Assembly: GCA_039654915.1 (NCBI GenBank)
Contig: CM077597.1
Location: 35,004,001-35,068,000, forward strand
DNA: 64,000 nt
Source of the DNA: Aquilaria yunnanensis
Taxonomy: Eukaryota > Streptophyta > Magnoliopsida > Malvales > Thymelaeaceae
Reading direction: 5' to 3'
Translations under genes and position numbers: made by a program
Shown here: positions 11,536-22,854 of the stretch, piece after piece
How the letters are laid out: each line of letters starts with the position of its first letter
Position numbering within the stretch: position 1 is the stretch's first letter
The notes under the pieces: model-generated
What the model saw: only the letters and a program-made list of their open reading frames with translations
Told to the model about the DNA's origin: nothing
The model's database searches: none

Positions 11536-13992
11536 ATGTCTATCCGAAATGCCAAGGTTCATTTTATTCCAGAGAGTTGAAGCTCGCTTAACTCTCATTT
11601 GAGCTGTGCCACTTCAAAAAAGTGAAGAAGTGGACTTTCTCCCTTTTTATGCCAAAACCGGGCTCCTAGGTCGTGGTGAGCCAAGCTACCCTCCTCGACA
11701 TAACGAGTTACAATTTTTCTAGCATATCTAAAGGTAGGTCTTTGATATCCGTATCAAACATGGTGAGCAACTTTTGCCAATTTCATGGCATAGTCATTAA
11801 CCAACTGCTGCCTTACTCATTTTCTTACTTCATTGCCTTCCTTTGCATGTGTAGGGCAATCAAGGTAGTCCATCACTTTTTTTTGTCATGCAATATTACA
11901 AACTCCATCCTATTCCAAATGGGGGATTTTATTTATTGCTCCATCGGGGATCTAGGTGCAAGAAATTCACTTTCACCTTTGGAACCAAGGATAGCTAGTG
12001 AGGTTGGCAGAAGAAATATTTTTTCATGGAGGTAGATGAGAAATGGAAAAATTTGCTTGTGAAGTAGGCCTCTGGGACTTTGGCTATCGACATGATGGAT
12101 TCGTCAAAGTTGCTTACCCTTGAACTAGAGTCCTTGTTTGAGGATTTCGACAGTTGTAATCAGGTCGTAGCCAACTAGATGGGTCAAGCATCTTCAGATC
12201 CATTCTATCCTTTTCCCATTAGATGGAACTTTATGATCGAAGAGGTGCTCATAAAAAAGCATGTCACTGATGAGAACATGCCAAAGCCAACAGTGGATGT
12301 AAAGAAGTCTTGGCTGGTTCTGCTCCTTTGGGGCAAACTTTCCTATACTCCCCTTATAGAAAGTAAGCTACTTTTCAACTTATTTCTCTTTGGATTTTTG
12401 GTACTTACACTGATATTTTTTTCATTGCAGAAATGGGTGACAAATTCACAGCCTTCTGCAAGAGCTTGTTCCTTGATCGAGCCAAGAAGGGGGAGCAGAA
12501 GAAGAAGGCCCGAAAAAGAAAAAAATGGTATAATGGATAGTCTTCGAGGGCTCCAAAGGCAAAGAAAATGAAGGAGGACTCTCTTCCTCCTTGTCTCGAT
12601 GACATGACTGAAGTTGTGGGTCATTCGGCCAAAGGCATGGATCCTTTGTCAGAAGCGGCCATCTTGTTAGTTCCTCTAAGCCCCAATGCTATTGAGGAGA
12701 TGTTAGGGACTTCTCTAGTGGTATTTTTGACCGAGGAGGTGGAAAAGAGGTGAAGGAAAAAAGGAAAGGAGATGCCTGACGAGGTCCTCAAAGTGGTGAC
12801 TCCGACGGGGAAGACATTGAAGTCCTACCAGGTTCGTCTCTTAATCATTCATCTATGAATACCAAATTTTTTTACATTTTAGATTATGTAGATGAATGGT
12901 TAAGAGACAATGTGGTAAGGGAACTTCGGCATGATTTTGTAGAGAACTGACCCTAGATAAAGTGGATGATGAACCATGCTTAGAAGCAAGTAGTTCAAGA
13001 TTTGAAGATCCCCATTGACAAAGTGCTAAGGGAACCCTTCTGGACTTTCACCGAAGACATGGACTTGTTTTTGGACGACTACCAGAAGATGGTTCCCCAT
13101 ATGGCCAAGGGCATCATCACAAATGCTACCTTCTAGTCTCTGACAAACAATTGTCTAAATAACAAAATTCTTGCTGCTCGGATTTCTGAGCACACTACTC
13201 AGGTAATCCTTCTTTCTTTAGTACTTTGAAAAAACTTAGGCCTCCAAGTTGTTGTATCTCACATAAAGCCTTATTATCTTGCAGCTGCTTGCGTACAGAG
13301 GTTATCTTCAGGCTTAGGAATCAAAGCAATCCTTGATCCAAAGTCAGTCAGAGGAGAACTTGGCCAGGGCTAAAGAGATGTTCGTGACCTCTTATCTCAA
13401 GTATGTAGAGCTTAATAAGATTGCCAAGGATGAGCTCATTAAGCTTCACTAAGAAGTACTAGAGAGCCAAAAAATGCTTTTCAAAGAGTGTTCTTTGAAG
13501 ATCATTGACCTCGGGGTGAAGCTAGCTTAGCAAACCTCTTTAGCTGTGGTCCTTTGGAAGGAGAAAGAGGAGGCCATTATCAATCTAACCAAGGCCTTGG
13601 GGCTCAACACTAATCTTGTCATCGAGGTCAAACAGTGAAAGAAATGGAAGAAGAAGAAGAAGAAGAGGGAGAAAAAGACAGAGATGTTAAAGAGGGAACT
13701 TGAAGATTTGAAGGTGGAGAAAGCCAAGGTAGCTGAGGTGATGAAGTCTTCATTTCAGGGCGGTTTCTACCTTGCTCGCCATCAAATTCTTTCACATTTT
13801 CCAAACCTCGATATCTCCTTCCTTAAAGCCCTGGACATTCCTGAAGGACCTTCTTCAGAGTAGTCAAAGAGGGAGTTCCTTAACCTTCTCGAGCATCCTC
13901 CTCCAGCTGAAGATGTTGATGATGATGATGACAATGATGATGTCGAGGTTGCTAGAGCTGAGGTGCCTGAAGATGGACAAGCTAACCTATAG
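11536..13992 (+). pseudogene. decayed intron-containing gene antisense to gypsy element E
   Basis: Coding-like sequence runs on the plus strand, opposite to gag-pol of E, in at least four blocks joined by GT-AG junctions. Block 1 (about 11536-12362) contains WQKKYFFMEVDEKW near 12005-12050. An intron follows at 12363-12430 (GTAAGC...TTGCAG) whose removal keeps frame. Block 2 (12431-12831) is lysine-rich, starting KMGDKFTAFCKS. Block 3 (about 12883-13202) includes DMDLFLDDYQKMVPHMAKG. An intron lies at 13203-13284 (GTAATC...TTGCAG). Block 4 (13285-13992, 235 codons) is a predicted coiled coil with a poly-lysine run near 13645-13665, then ARHQILSHFPNLDISFLKALD and an aspartate-rich tail. Block 4 has five in-frame stops (13315, 13450, 13528, 13636, 13861). 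Antisense extra genes between integrase and the 3' LTR are known in some Tat elements, such as gene 23 of maize Grande. I do not know the function here. Block 1 is the least certain. Confidence 0.72.
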
Positions 13993-14474
13993 GGCCCCTG
14001 CCTTATTTTTTTTGCATTTCTTCCTGTGTACTTTGTCCACGGGCAGCACAATACTTGAAGCTATTTTAGTAGCCTTCGGCATATCAATTTCTTTGGCTAG
14101 CCTCATTTGCTTATAAAGCCTTTTTCACCATTCAGAGAAATGACTAACTCTTTTTAATTGTTTACTTTACTTATTCACCACTTTTGGCTAAATTACCATA
14201 TTCGGTATTTAAAAGCTCGATACATGTGGTTGTATACTATCCTTGACAGATATATTATCAAGGATTCGAAACATTAACCATTTTTTATATTCTACCATTT
14301 TTAGAAAGTTCTGAGTACAAAGATTTTTGAAAGTGTTAAGCAACGTTTTCAGGAAACCTGCTATGTATAAATCACTTAGGTAACTTCGGTGATTACCACC
14401 TTCGGCTAGAGTCCTTCAGGAAGCCTTCTTGTAATCAGACTACTTCCTTGGAAATTTCTAAGCTCATAGAAATT
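13993..14474. other. interval between antisense gene and integrase of E
   Basis: About 480 bp with no supported gene. It would hold the convergent 3' ends of the antisense gene (plus strand) and of pol (minus strand). A T-rich run at 14004-14015 follows the antisense stop. I recognise no specific signal. Confidence 0.35.
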
Positions 14475-16720
14475 CTAAGTGTAGAATTTTTTCAAAGAGT
14501 CTGAATGCCATGTGTTCATCAACTCTTCTCCTCCGGTATTTCCAAGTTTATAGACTCTTGGCTGAACTTCATCCAGGACCAAATAAGGTCTTTCCCAATT
14601 TGCCTGAAGTACACCGGGAGATGGTTTCAGCCTTTCGAAGGATAAGGTCTCCTTTCTTGATCTTTTTAGGTTTGATATGCAAGTTCGTTGCAATGGCTAC
14701 CCTTTGCTGTAAAGCTTTTCTTCTAAGTTCAGCCATCTCCTTATGTTCATCAAGCATGTTGAGTTTGGTTCTTAAACTGAGATTGCTCCCTCATTCGTCG
14801 AACACCTGTACTCTGATGGAAGGTTGTACTCGGTGGGTGGGCTACCGGGGCAAAATATAATTTTACCCCGAGGCTGGTGACAAATTCCTGGAACCCTTTG
14901 TCCATGAACTAGGAACCATTATCCACCACTATCACCCTCGAACAACTGAATCTACATATGATGTTTTTCCAAACAAACTTCTAGCTTTCTTTTTTCAAAA
15001 TTATTACCAAGGGCTGTGCCTCAATCCATTTTTTGAAATAATCTACTACAATGATTTAGTGTTTCACTCCTCCAGGGGCCGTTGGGAGAGGTGTTAGTGT
15101 TGTGCCCAAAAGCCAATCATGAGATGATTGTATTTTTGCACATTGAGTCTTGATATTTTATGAAGGCATTAATCAAGCAATTATGTTTGTTGTTTTGTTT
15201 CTGCATAACATATTAAACATAATTGTAACCCTAGAATAATGATATTCTCAAATGTCCTTGGTCTATGTTATTGTTGAGCGGGTTACAATAATACATAATG
15301 ACTAGCATATGTGTAGACTAATATGAGATATGTAGTCTACATATGGGTAAAAGATGGAGAAATTGTTACTAGACTGACCCACCATGAGAATGCTACATGG
15401 ATCATTATTTGAGTGTCACAAGTGATTCTCATAGTGATCATGGTATATGTAGTCCTTTGACCTAAGATCATCAAGGTTCTCTACATGTGAGTCACATACT
15501 TTGATACTTCCTTTTGTTGCTTATAACTGAGTGAACTTGAAGAAGGTCATTGGGTATGTCACATATCATGCAAAGGGTTTTGTATGATCAAGCTGGGATT
15601 TGTCCTTCCTATGTAACGGGAGTGATATCTTCGGGCCCCTTGATAGAGTGAGACTTAGAAAATGCATGGCTGTGCTCAGATGAGTTGATATATGATATCA
15701 ATGTCATCAGTTTAACTTAGCCTACTCGGTAATCAAGAAACCAAAGATTGGGCTATACGAGAGTGACAAATTCCACGTCTCATGCTTAGTCTTGATATCT
15801 TAGACAAAGGGACAATGACATATATCGGTAATCATCTTAAAGGTTTAGTCGCATCACCAAGAATCTTGTCACTTACGTAGCAATGATGTGTTGCTAGACA
15901 CCGTTCATTGCTTATGATGATAAATGTGATTTATGATCATTCCAACGTGGTAAGAGCCTATTGGGTTGCACACATAGAGCTATTTGGATTATTAGAGTAC
16001 ATGGGATAATTATTTGGGTTATGGTTTTATAATAATTTCATATTAATAATGGGCCTAAAAGTTGAACCATTCTTAAGCCTGAAATTAAAGCCTAGTTGGT
16101 TTAGGGCTTTGAAACCCATTAGGCCTAGAAGTTGAGTCTCACTGTAAATACAACTTTTAGTGAGAAATTCGTAGCCTTGCCCTAGGCTCCCAAAAGAGAC
16201 AGTGGCACTCTTCTCTTGCAATTCCTTAAAGGATGCAAGTTGGCACTATGAGCGCAAGAGAAACGCATATGTTGGGACATGGGGGAAGCATGTTGATCCC
16301 GAGAAGCTCGTGTGGATACCATAGAGAGTTTGAACATGTCAACTATTTAAGTTTTGTGATTCGACTCTACAGTTAGGTGAAAGATCTCAATTGAAATTAG
16401 GTATGAAAATTTTTGAACACCCGGTTTACCTCGTTTCAGTTGGATCCTAAAGGGTTTCAATTAAATTTTGCTGCGCTTGTTTGGCTCTCAAAACCTTACA
16501 AGAGGACCAATGAGGTCAATGCCTAAAATTGCGAAGGGGCCAGGATAGTTAGCCGAAGTTATTATTTCTAAAGGTGCTCTTTGGATGGGTGCGTGTCCTT
16601 GACACTTATCATGTCGTTTGACAAACTACCGCACATCCTTCCTTAGAGTTAGCTAGAAATATCCTTGCTGAAGTAATACTCCAGCAAGGGTGTCAGTCCT
16701 AATGTATGATCCACAGACTC
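14475..16720 (-). pseudogene. integrase of gypsy element E, split by a solo LTR
   Basis: Minus-strand integrase in two parts. From about 16720 to 16501: the end of the zinc region and start of the core (CQGHAPIQRAP, then FAILGIDLIGPL). The frame stops at the solo LTR and resumes at 15091 with TAPGGVKH and VVDYFKKWIEAQPL, then VIVVDNGS with the second catalytic aspartate. The C-terminal part (14475-14757) reads KPKKIKKGDLILRKAE, then, one frame over, WERPYLVLDEVQPRVYKL and ends NTWHSDSLKKFY, as gypsy integrases do. Several stops and at least one frameshift are present. It inserts cDNA into the genome in intact relatives; this copy cannot make a whole protein. Confidence 0.8.
15092..16500 (+). 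mobile_element. solo LTR of the Copia family, inside integrase of element E
   Basis: 1409 bp, starting TGTTAGTGTTGTGCCC and ending CTTACA, alignable over its full length to the LTR at 2445-3860 with many substitutions. Perfect target duplication AGAGG at 15087-15091 and 16501-16505. No internal region remains, so recombination between two LTRs removed it. Confidence 0.95.
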
Positions 16721-16899
16721 TTTCGTGAACTCTTTCAGGACTACTTCGACGTCCTCTTCATTGATACACCTTTGCAGGGGATTTGCGTACCCTTGTCAGT
16801 ACAACTCTTCCCCAATCATGGAGTACTTCCTAATCATCTCCATACCTTCATAGCTTCCTTAGGGTCCTTGGGTAGGGACAAACTAATCAGCTATTCTTT

Positions 16900-18900
16900 T
16901 ATAGAATCTGTCCACCCCTTGTTTGGTTTTGCGAGTGCCAATATGGTTATGCTTAGATGATCAAGTACTTCAGTGGACTGTTTTGACTTAGCCAATATGT
17001 TTGCTTTTATGTTCCCTTACCAAGGTACCTTTTCTATCTTTACCTTGTCAAATTCTTGGATTAGATTTTTGACAAGGTCACGGTGTTTTGCCATGTTGGG
17101 ATCCTTGGCACTGTATTCCCCAGTCGTCTACCAAACCACCAACTATGAGTCATTGCAAGCCTTCAAATTCTTGACACCAACTTATTTTTCCAATCATAAT
17201 CCTACTACGAGGGCTTCATATTCATTAATGTTGTTGGTGACTTAGAATCTGAACTTGATGGCTTTCGATGCTTCTATTCCTTCAGGGCCTCGAAGTATTA
17301 TGTCAGCTCCCTGGTGCTCTAATCCTGAAATGCCATCTACAAACAGTGCCAATTTGAGTTCCTCATCTCTGATGTCATTGGGGTGATCCTCGGTCTTGGG
17401 CAATTCGGTGATAAAATCTACTAAAGCCTGGCCTTTTATGGCATTTCTATGTGATATCGTACTCACCGAGCTCAATACACCATTTTGACAGTCGGCCCGA
17501 GTGGTCTACCTTTTTCATAACATGCCGAAGAGGTAGGTTGCTTTAGACCATAATAGAATGTCCTTGGAAATAGGGCTGGAGTCTCCTACTTGCCATAACT
17601 AAGGCATTGATGGCTTTTTCCAGTAGCAGGTACCTAACTTCGGCATAGTGCAAAGATTTGCTGACATAGTATACTAGCCATTATTTCCTCCTTCTTCCGT
17701 CACCAGTACCAAACTTACTGCTTTCTCGATAACTGTGAGGTAGAGGATGAGAGGTTCTTCCTCCCTTGGTTGCCAATGTGCCGCAAGAGGGTGAAGTAGT
17801 TTTTGAGTTCATCCTAAGCCTTTTGGCGATCGTTATTCCAAGGGTGTTCCTTGGAATCATGGTTGCCTTTATTTTTGGCTATTTTAGTGAACACTTTGAA
17901 GAATGGTAGACACTGATCTCCATATCTAGAGATGAATCTACTAATGGCCGTTATTCTCCTAGTGAGCCTCTATACATCCTTGGTAGTTGTGAGAATTCGG
18001 AACCTAGGCAAGGCCATCTATACCTTTTTAAAATACTATAAAGCCGAGGAATTTGCCCGCTATTACCCTAAATATGCACTTTTTAGGGTTAAGATGGATT
18101 CCAAATTTTTGAAGTTGCTGGAAGGTTTCCTGCAAGTTTATGATATGACTACTAGATACTTTACTTTTAACTATCATATCATCAACGTACACTTCTATGT
18201 GTCTTCCAATGTTGGAGTTGAACACCTTATTCATCAGCCTCTGATATATGGCTCTTGCATTCTTGAGGCTGACAGACATTCTAATGTAGCAATAGGTCTT
18301 GACTTTAATAATGAATCCAATTTTTTCCTCATCTTCAGGATTCATCCAAATCTGGTGATAGTTGTTGAAAGCATCAAGGAAGCTAAGTAGACCGTATTCG
18401 ACAGTAGAGTCAACCAATTGATCTATTGATGGTAGAAGATATGAGTCCTTTGGACAAGTGTTGTTAATATTTTGGAAGTCGATGCATATTCAGAGTTTAT
18501 CACTCCCTTCCTATGTGGCAATGATGATGTTGCTATGCTAATCAAGGCACTTTACTTCCCTTACTATGCCTATGTATGTTAATCATTGGACTTCAGTTTT
18601 GATAAAATTGTTCTTATGTGCTGAGGGGCTACGCTTTTTTTGCCAAAGAGGCCTTGCCTTAGGGCATACCTTAAGACTGTGTTGAATTATACCCAGATTT
18701 CTTCTGGGCATGTACTTTGGGGAGTAAGCAAATAGGTCTTTGTTCATTAAGAGAAGGGATACAAGTCTTTCCTTGTCACCTTAAGCTAGTTTTTTCCTAA
18801 CTCGGGTACTTCGGCCAGGGACTAGTTGTACATCCTCAGTTTCTATTTTTTCAACATCATCCTTTTTGCATTTTTATTGCATCTTCTCCAAGTGTGCTCT
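16900..18900 (-). pseudogene. reverse transcriptase and dual RNase H of gypsy element E
   Basis: Minus-strand pol core in broken frames. The reverse transcriptase segment is best preserved at 18028-18417: SFLDAFNNYHQIWMNPEDEEK, then the catalytic box VYVDDMIVKS, then LNPKKCIF and GKFLGFIV. The first RNase H is badly decayed at about 17500-17900. A connection segment KGQALVDFITELPK follows at about 17400-17440. A second RNase H-like segment reads LALFVDGISG (near 17340), GADIILRGPEG and NNINEYEALV (near 17220). That second domain, located before integrase, is what places E in the Tat group. Multiple stops and frameshifts are present. Confidence 0.78.
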
Positions 18901-18949
18901 TCTCCCCTAAAGTTTGTGTGTAGACTTTCGTTGAACTCTGCCTTGCTTT

Positions 18950-19530
18950 GACAAACACTTTCCAAACTTCAACTTGGTCAATGAAAATTTCTACATCCCC
19001 ATCCTTCACCGCAAATATGACCATTAGGTATTTCACATCTGGTTAGAGGTAAAGGTTGCCCTGCGTCGGTCTTCCACGGATGGCATTGTACGAACATGGG
19101 ACATCTATGATGATGAATCTCATCATAGTGGAAGCAAAGAGTTCTTCCTTAGTCTGGATCGAGGTACCCCTTAGCATCAATGGTAGGTTAATCCATCCGA
19201 GCACGGAGAGTTCTAAGGTACTAACTCCGAAGGTGGGTGAGGTTACGGGCTTGAGCTCACCCTAAAAAATGCCCAAGTTTGGCAATAGGTGGGCGACTAG
19301 AACGTCAGCATTTGATCCGTCATCAATGAGCACCCTCTTCATATCCTAATTTTCAATCCTTGCCATGATCAGGAGAGGATCATCATACGGGGACATTACA
19401 ACTAACACATTACTTCGGGTTAGTTTGCTCATCAGGTTGCCAAACTTCGTCATTGCAACCTCCCTCACCTTCCTCTTTCTTTTAGCCGAGGGTAATCTAG
19501 TGGTTATGGTTTGGATTACCCCAGCCAAAG
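18950..19530 (-). pseudogene. protease region of gypsy element E
   Basis: A minus-strand segment reads VREVAMTKFGNLMSKL, then DDPLLIMARIEN, a stop, then VLIDDGSNADVL near 19300-19340. This is the aspartic protease active-site motif of gypsy elements, followed by a second conserved stretch, VPCSYNAIRGRP, near 19070. At least three premature stops. It would cleave the polyprotein in an intact element. Confidence 0.72.
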
Positions 19531-21120
19531 GTGGGGGTGTTTTCTGGGGCTTTGGTTTGTTTGGTGCCTATTGGAGTCATACTTCTCATCTTCTCCTTTT
19601 CTCTCATCATATGTTTTTTCCCAGGCCTTAGGCAATGACATCCTCAAGTAATACCGAAGTTGCCCTTGTTTGATTAAGGACTCAATGTACTTCCTCAATT
19701 GTAAGCAATCCTCGGTATTGTGCCAATGGTCCAAGTGAAATTGGTAGTACTTCTTCATGTTCTTTCTGTTATCTGAGGTCGTGGCCCTCAGACATTTATT
19801 TGAAGTTCCCTGCTTTTCCAAGGCCATGAGGATGTTTTTCCTTGTAGTGTTTAGTGGGGTGAATGTCACTAGCTTCCTCCCCTTAGATTTTTGAAGTTTA
19901 CCTCCTCCCTTGGCATTGTACTGAGGTTGGTGACTATGAACTTTCGATTGATGATGCTCAAACTTCAGCCCTCCCATTCTCAGTTCTTCAGCTATCATGT
20001 GCTATTCTGACCTTTGTTAGAATTCACCGAGGGTGTCCAAGGGATCCTTTGAGAACTTAAAGAAGAGCTGCGAATCACTCCTCATCCCTCTAATCATTTC
20101 AAGGATTTGGATCTTGGGGTGAAAGTATAGAATACTAAGTGCTTCTCTATTGAATCTTTCAACATAGTCCTGAATGGTATCCCAATTCTTTTGGGCTATG
20201 TTGAACATCTAGATGGGCATCTTTGCCATTGGTCTACTCCCTATGAATTGTTGGGTGAAGGCAGTGAACAACTCCTAGAAGCCCTGATGGTTCCTGGTGC
20301 CAAGGAGTTGTACCACGCAGTTGCTAGTCTAGACAAGGTAACTTCAAAACACTTGCAGAAGGTGGCGTCGTTGGCGCCATGCAACACCATGCTCCTTCTA
20401 TATTTTGTTAAGTGGGCTTGGGGGTCACTTCACCCGTCATAAGTTTCCAAGCGTGGTAGTCAAAAATCACTAGCCATTGGTGCTTCCACTATCGTCTTGA
20501 TGAAGAGGGACTCTTCTATAGGTGAACGTCTCTGATAACCTCGACCAAATAGGCTTTCAAGGGACCTATTTGTCCACTTTGTCTACCCTTTCTAGGATTC
20601 TCTCCATCAGGATTGTAGTAATATCTTCTCCCTGTTGCCTGGGAGTCATAAGCAAGGAAGAATGACATCTTTTCCTAGGTGAATAACTTCAACGGTGAAA
20701 AGACGGGGACTTTTCCTATGGGTAAGGTCTTCGTCATTAGGCGGTCCTTGGCTTTTTTGGTCTGGAGCTAGTCATGTACCGCCCACGAGATGGGAGGTTC
20801 TCTGTTGAAAGCTCCCCATGGAAGTTCCTATTTAGGGAACTTCAGCGAGATGACCGCTGCTCTCTTTCTGGATGTACCTCTAGGAAGGGGGTCCTTGCAT
20901 GAGAATGTGATGTGACCATATTTGGCCGAGTTGCAATGTCATTTCTGCCACTATAAAGTGCTGGAAGTCACGTTGGAAGCCTATAATGACCGTCAAAGGA
21001 CGTTCGTCCTGCGACAAGGAAAGCACCGGGGGTGCTTGGTCATTTGCCGTTGGGCGCTCGGGCACAAACTGGGACTTTGGAGTCCCCTTGTCCTTAGAAT
21101 GCTGAGTCTCTACGATGGTG
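19516..21120 (-). pseudogene. gag of gypsy element E
   Basis: The N-terminal piece (about 20880-21120) is polar and begins within 40 bp of the primer site. The core at 20017-20208 (NWDTIQDYVERFNREAL) resembles the retrotransposon gag core. The C-terminal piece (19516-19998) contains YYQFHLDHWHNTEDC, the variant knuckle of Tat gag proteins with its first cysteine replaced by tyrosine, followed by LRKYIESLIKQGQL. Frames are interrupted between pieces. It would form the capsid in an intact element. Confidence 0.72.
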
Positions 21121-21135
21121 ACTTGGGAGTGAGTT

Positions 21136-21153
21136 CTCACAGATGGCGGTAAA
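21136..21153 (-). other. primer-binding site region of gypsy element E
   Basis: Directly after the 5' LTR on the minus strand the sequence reads TTTACCGCCATCTGTGAG. This resembles the GGCGCCGTCTGTGGG sequence that follows the LTR in many plant Tat elements, with several changes. Position is right; identity of the primer tRNA is not established here. Confidence 0.55.
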
Positions 21154-21839
21154 TGACGCTCTAACACATTTTTTATGTAGGACATGTTGGACCTCCGGTA
21201 AAGCCTTGCCTAAGCGATATCTATAGCACTTGACGAATGTGGGTTGGGAGGTCCCAAGAGTGTTTTTCAGAGGGAGAGATCTCCGGCACCCAAGTCAGTA
21301 TATGAGGGAAAAGTTGCTAAGAGTAGAGAATAAAAGGAGAGGGTGTTTCGTGTGTATTACCTGGGAGCCTCCCCAAGTATTTATAAGAGGTTTTGAGGAG
21401 AAGACTATTATACCCAAGTTGAGCAAATTAGGACACATGGTTAGCCAATTTTGGTCCATACCTTCAAGGAGAGGTGTCTCCAGCTGTCCGTAGGCAGTTA
21501 TGCTCAGAGGTTAGGGGTATGTGCAAGGTTCTAGTCTATGGTCCCTCAAAATTGTGTATTTGTCATCTTCCGTTAGGAACCCTCAGGTACTTGAGACCCC
21601 TTTGGGCGTAGGATTTCCTTCGAAGGTAATCGAGGATGTCTATCAGTTGCAGACTTCTACTTTTGAGGTTAGTCATTTGAACTTCCGAGGGTGGTGTAGA
21701 GCCTTTCTCTAAGGTTGGTCATGTTTTATTCCGAGGGTGGTGTCAGGTCCTTTCTCCATGGTTGGTCATGTTCTATTCCGAGGGTGGTGTCAGGTCCACC
21801 TGTTCGAAGGTCCTATGGGTGATAGCCCTTCAGCTATCA
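21154..21839 (-). repeat. 5' LTR of gypsy element E
   Basis: 686 bp, same length and orientation as 1715-2400. As E is on the minus strand, this is the promoter-bearing LTR. Bounded by TG and CA, with TCCTC at 21840-21844 as the outer target duplication. Confidence 0.9.
21378..21385 (-). promoter_or_regulatory. TATA box of gypsy element E
   Basis: Minus-strand TATAAATA in the 5' LTR, conserved at 1939-1946 in the other LTR. Transcription would run leftwards into gag. Confidence 0.5.
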
Positions 21840-21844
21840 TCCTC

Positions 21845-22827
21845 TTAAAACCTTTTTTGGTTTTCAACCTAGTTTTTACGCCTCTACAAATTTCCTTACT
21901 CTTTGAATCTTACATTGAAAGGGCATCTTGTTTTAACCAAAAAAACATATCATTTTTTCTAAAGGATTTTGGAAGTTCAAATGTGTGTGAGGAAAAGTTG
22001 TGCTTAGAAGTTTCATTAACAATTTGAGAAAGAGTATGTATGAGGATCCTTTTACTTTCAAGGGAAACCATGTTTTAGGGTTCAAAACTACTATGGAGGA
22101 TATGATGGTTAAGTTCAAGAAGTTAGCTCATAAACTTGAAGAGAACAGTGAATGGTGGGCAAGGCAAGAAAAGAAAATAAGGGTGCTTAGTTCACAACTA
22201 ATTCCCAACAAATGTATTTTAGGCCGTCGGCATAGATGGGCATCAACAAAGAAAACTCCTGCCCCCAACTTTGAAGGATACGAGTCAGAGGTAGAGGAGC
22301 TTGAATGTGTGCAGCAACCCCCACCAAGGAGACTTGTAAAAAGCTAACCCAAAGAGGATATAAAGTTAAACACCATCAAGCTAAAAATTCCATCCTTCAA
22401 AGGGATGAGTGATACTAAGGCATATTTAGAATGGGAGGCCAAAGTGGAGATAATTTTTTAGTGCTACACATATCCTAAACATAAAAAGGTATAGGTTGCT
22501 AATTTGGAGTTTACTGACTTTGCATTTGTTTGGTGGACACAGATTATAAGTGTAGGGTAAAGAAATCAAAAGGGATTGATTTGAACATGTGGAGAATTGA
22601 ATTCCTTTATGAAGAAGGAGAGGTTTCTTGTAAAAAGGCATACAAAGCTCCATCTAAGAGGAGGACCATTCCAACTAGTACAAAAGATTGGAGACAATGC
22701 CTGTAAATTGGACTTGTCATGTGAGTATAATGCTAGCTCTATTTTCAATGTTGCTGATTTATCTCTTTTTGATGTAGATGTTGGTGATTTAGGGATGGAT
22801 CACCTTTGGGATGGCGAGTTGATATGA
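21845..22827 (+). pseudogene. gag fused to the pol C terminus by deletion (gypsy element F)
   Basis: The plus strand gives an N-terminal gag segment (22000-22347), then IKLKIPSFKGMSDTKAYLEWEAKVE and FAFVWWTQI, the conserved gag core of this gypsy group, with stops. At about 22608-22630 the reading passes from gag (ELNSFMKKERF) straight into the C-terminal tail of pol (KLHLRGGPFQLVQKIGDNACKLDL, then NVADLSLFDV), ending at 22827. Protease, reverse transcriptase, RNase H and most of integrase are missing. It belongs with the primer site at 1212, separated from it by element E. No 3' LTR follows, so the 3' end is also lost. Confidence 0.75.
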
Positions 22828-22854
22828 ACTAAGCAAGCAAGAAAGCAGTAGCCT

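Larger units (their letters stand above)
1715..21839 (-). mobile_element. Tat-type Ty3/gypsy retrotransposon (element E), with nested insertions
   Basis: Two 686-bp LTRs in the same orientation (1715-2400 and 21154-21839) bound an internal region whose minus strand carries, in order, a primer site, gag, protease, reverse transcriptase, two RNase H-like segments and integrase. The second RNase H between reverse transcriptase and integrase is typical of the plant Tat lineage. The flanks are TCCTT and TCCTC, a 5-bp target duplication with one mismatch. Without the nested Copia (2445-10757) and solo LTR (15092-16500) the element is about 10.4 kb. Its LTRs differ at roughly one base in eight in the part I compared, so it is much older than the Copia inside it. 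All its genes are broken. A separate gene runs antisense at 11536-13992. It is inserted in element F between leader and gag. Confidence 0.85.

Noticed and set aside
12343..12624. Minus-strand frames opposite the antisense gene
   Set aside because: They are shadows of the plus-strand exons. The GT-AG junctions, codon texture and acidic tail make sense only on the plus strand.
13912..13945. GAT-rich run as a microsatellite
   Set aside because: It is in frame and encodes the aspartate-rich tail of the antisense gene, with mixed codons rather than a pure repeat.
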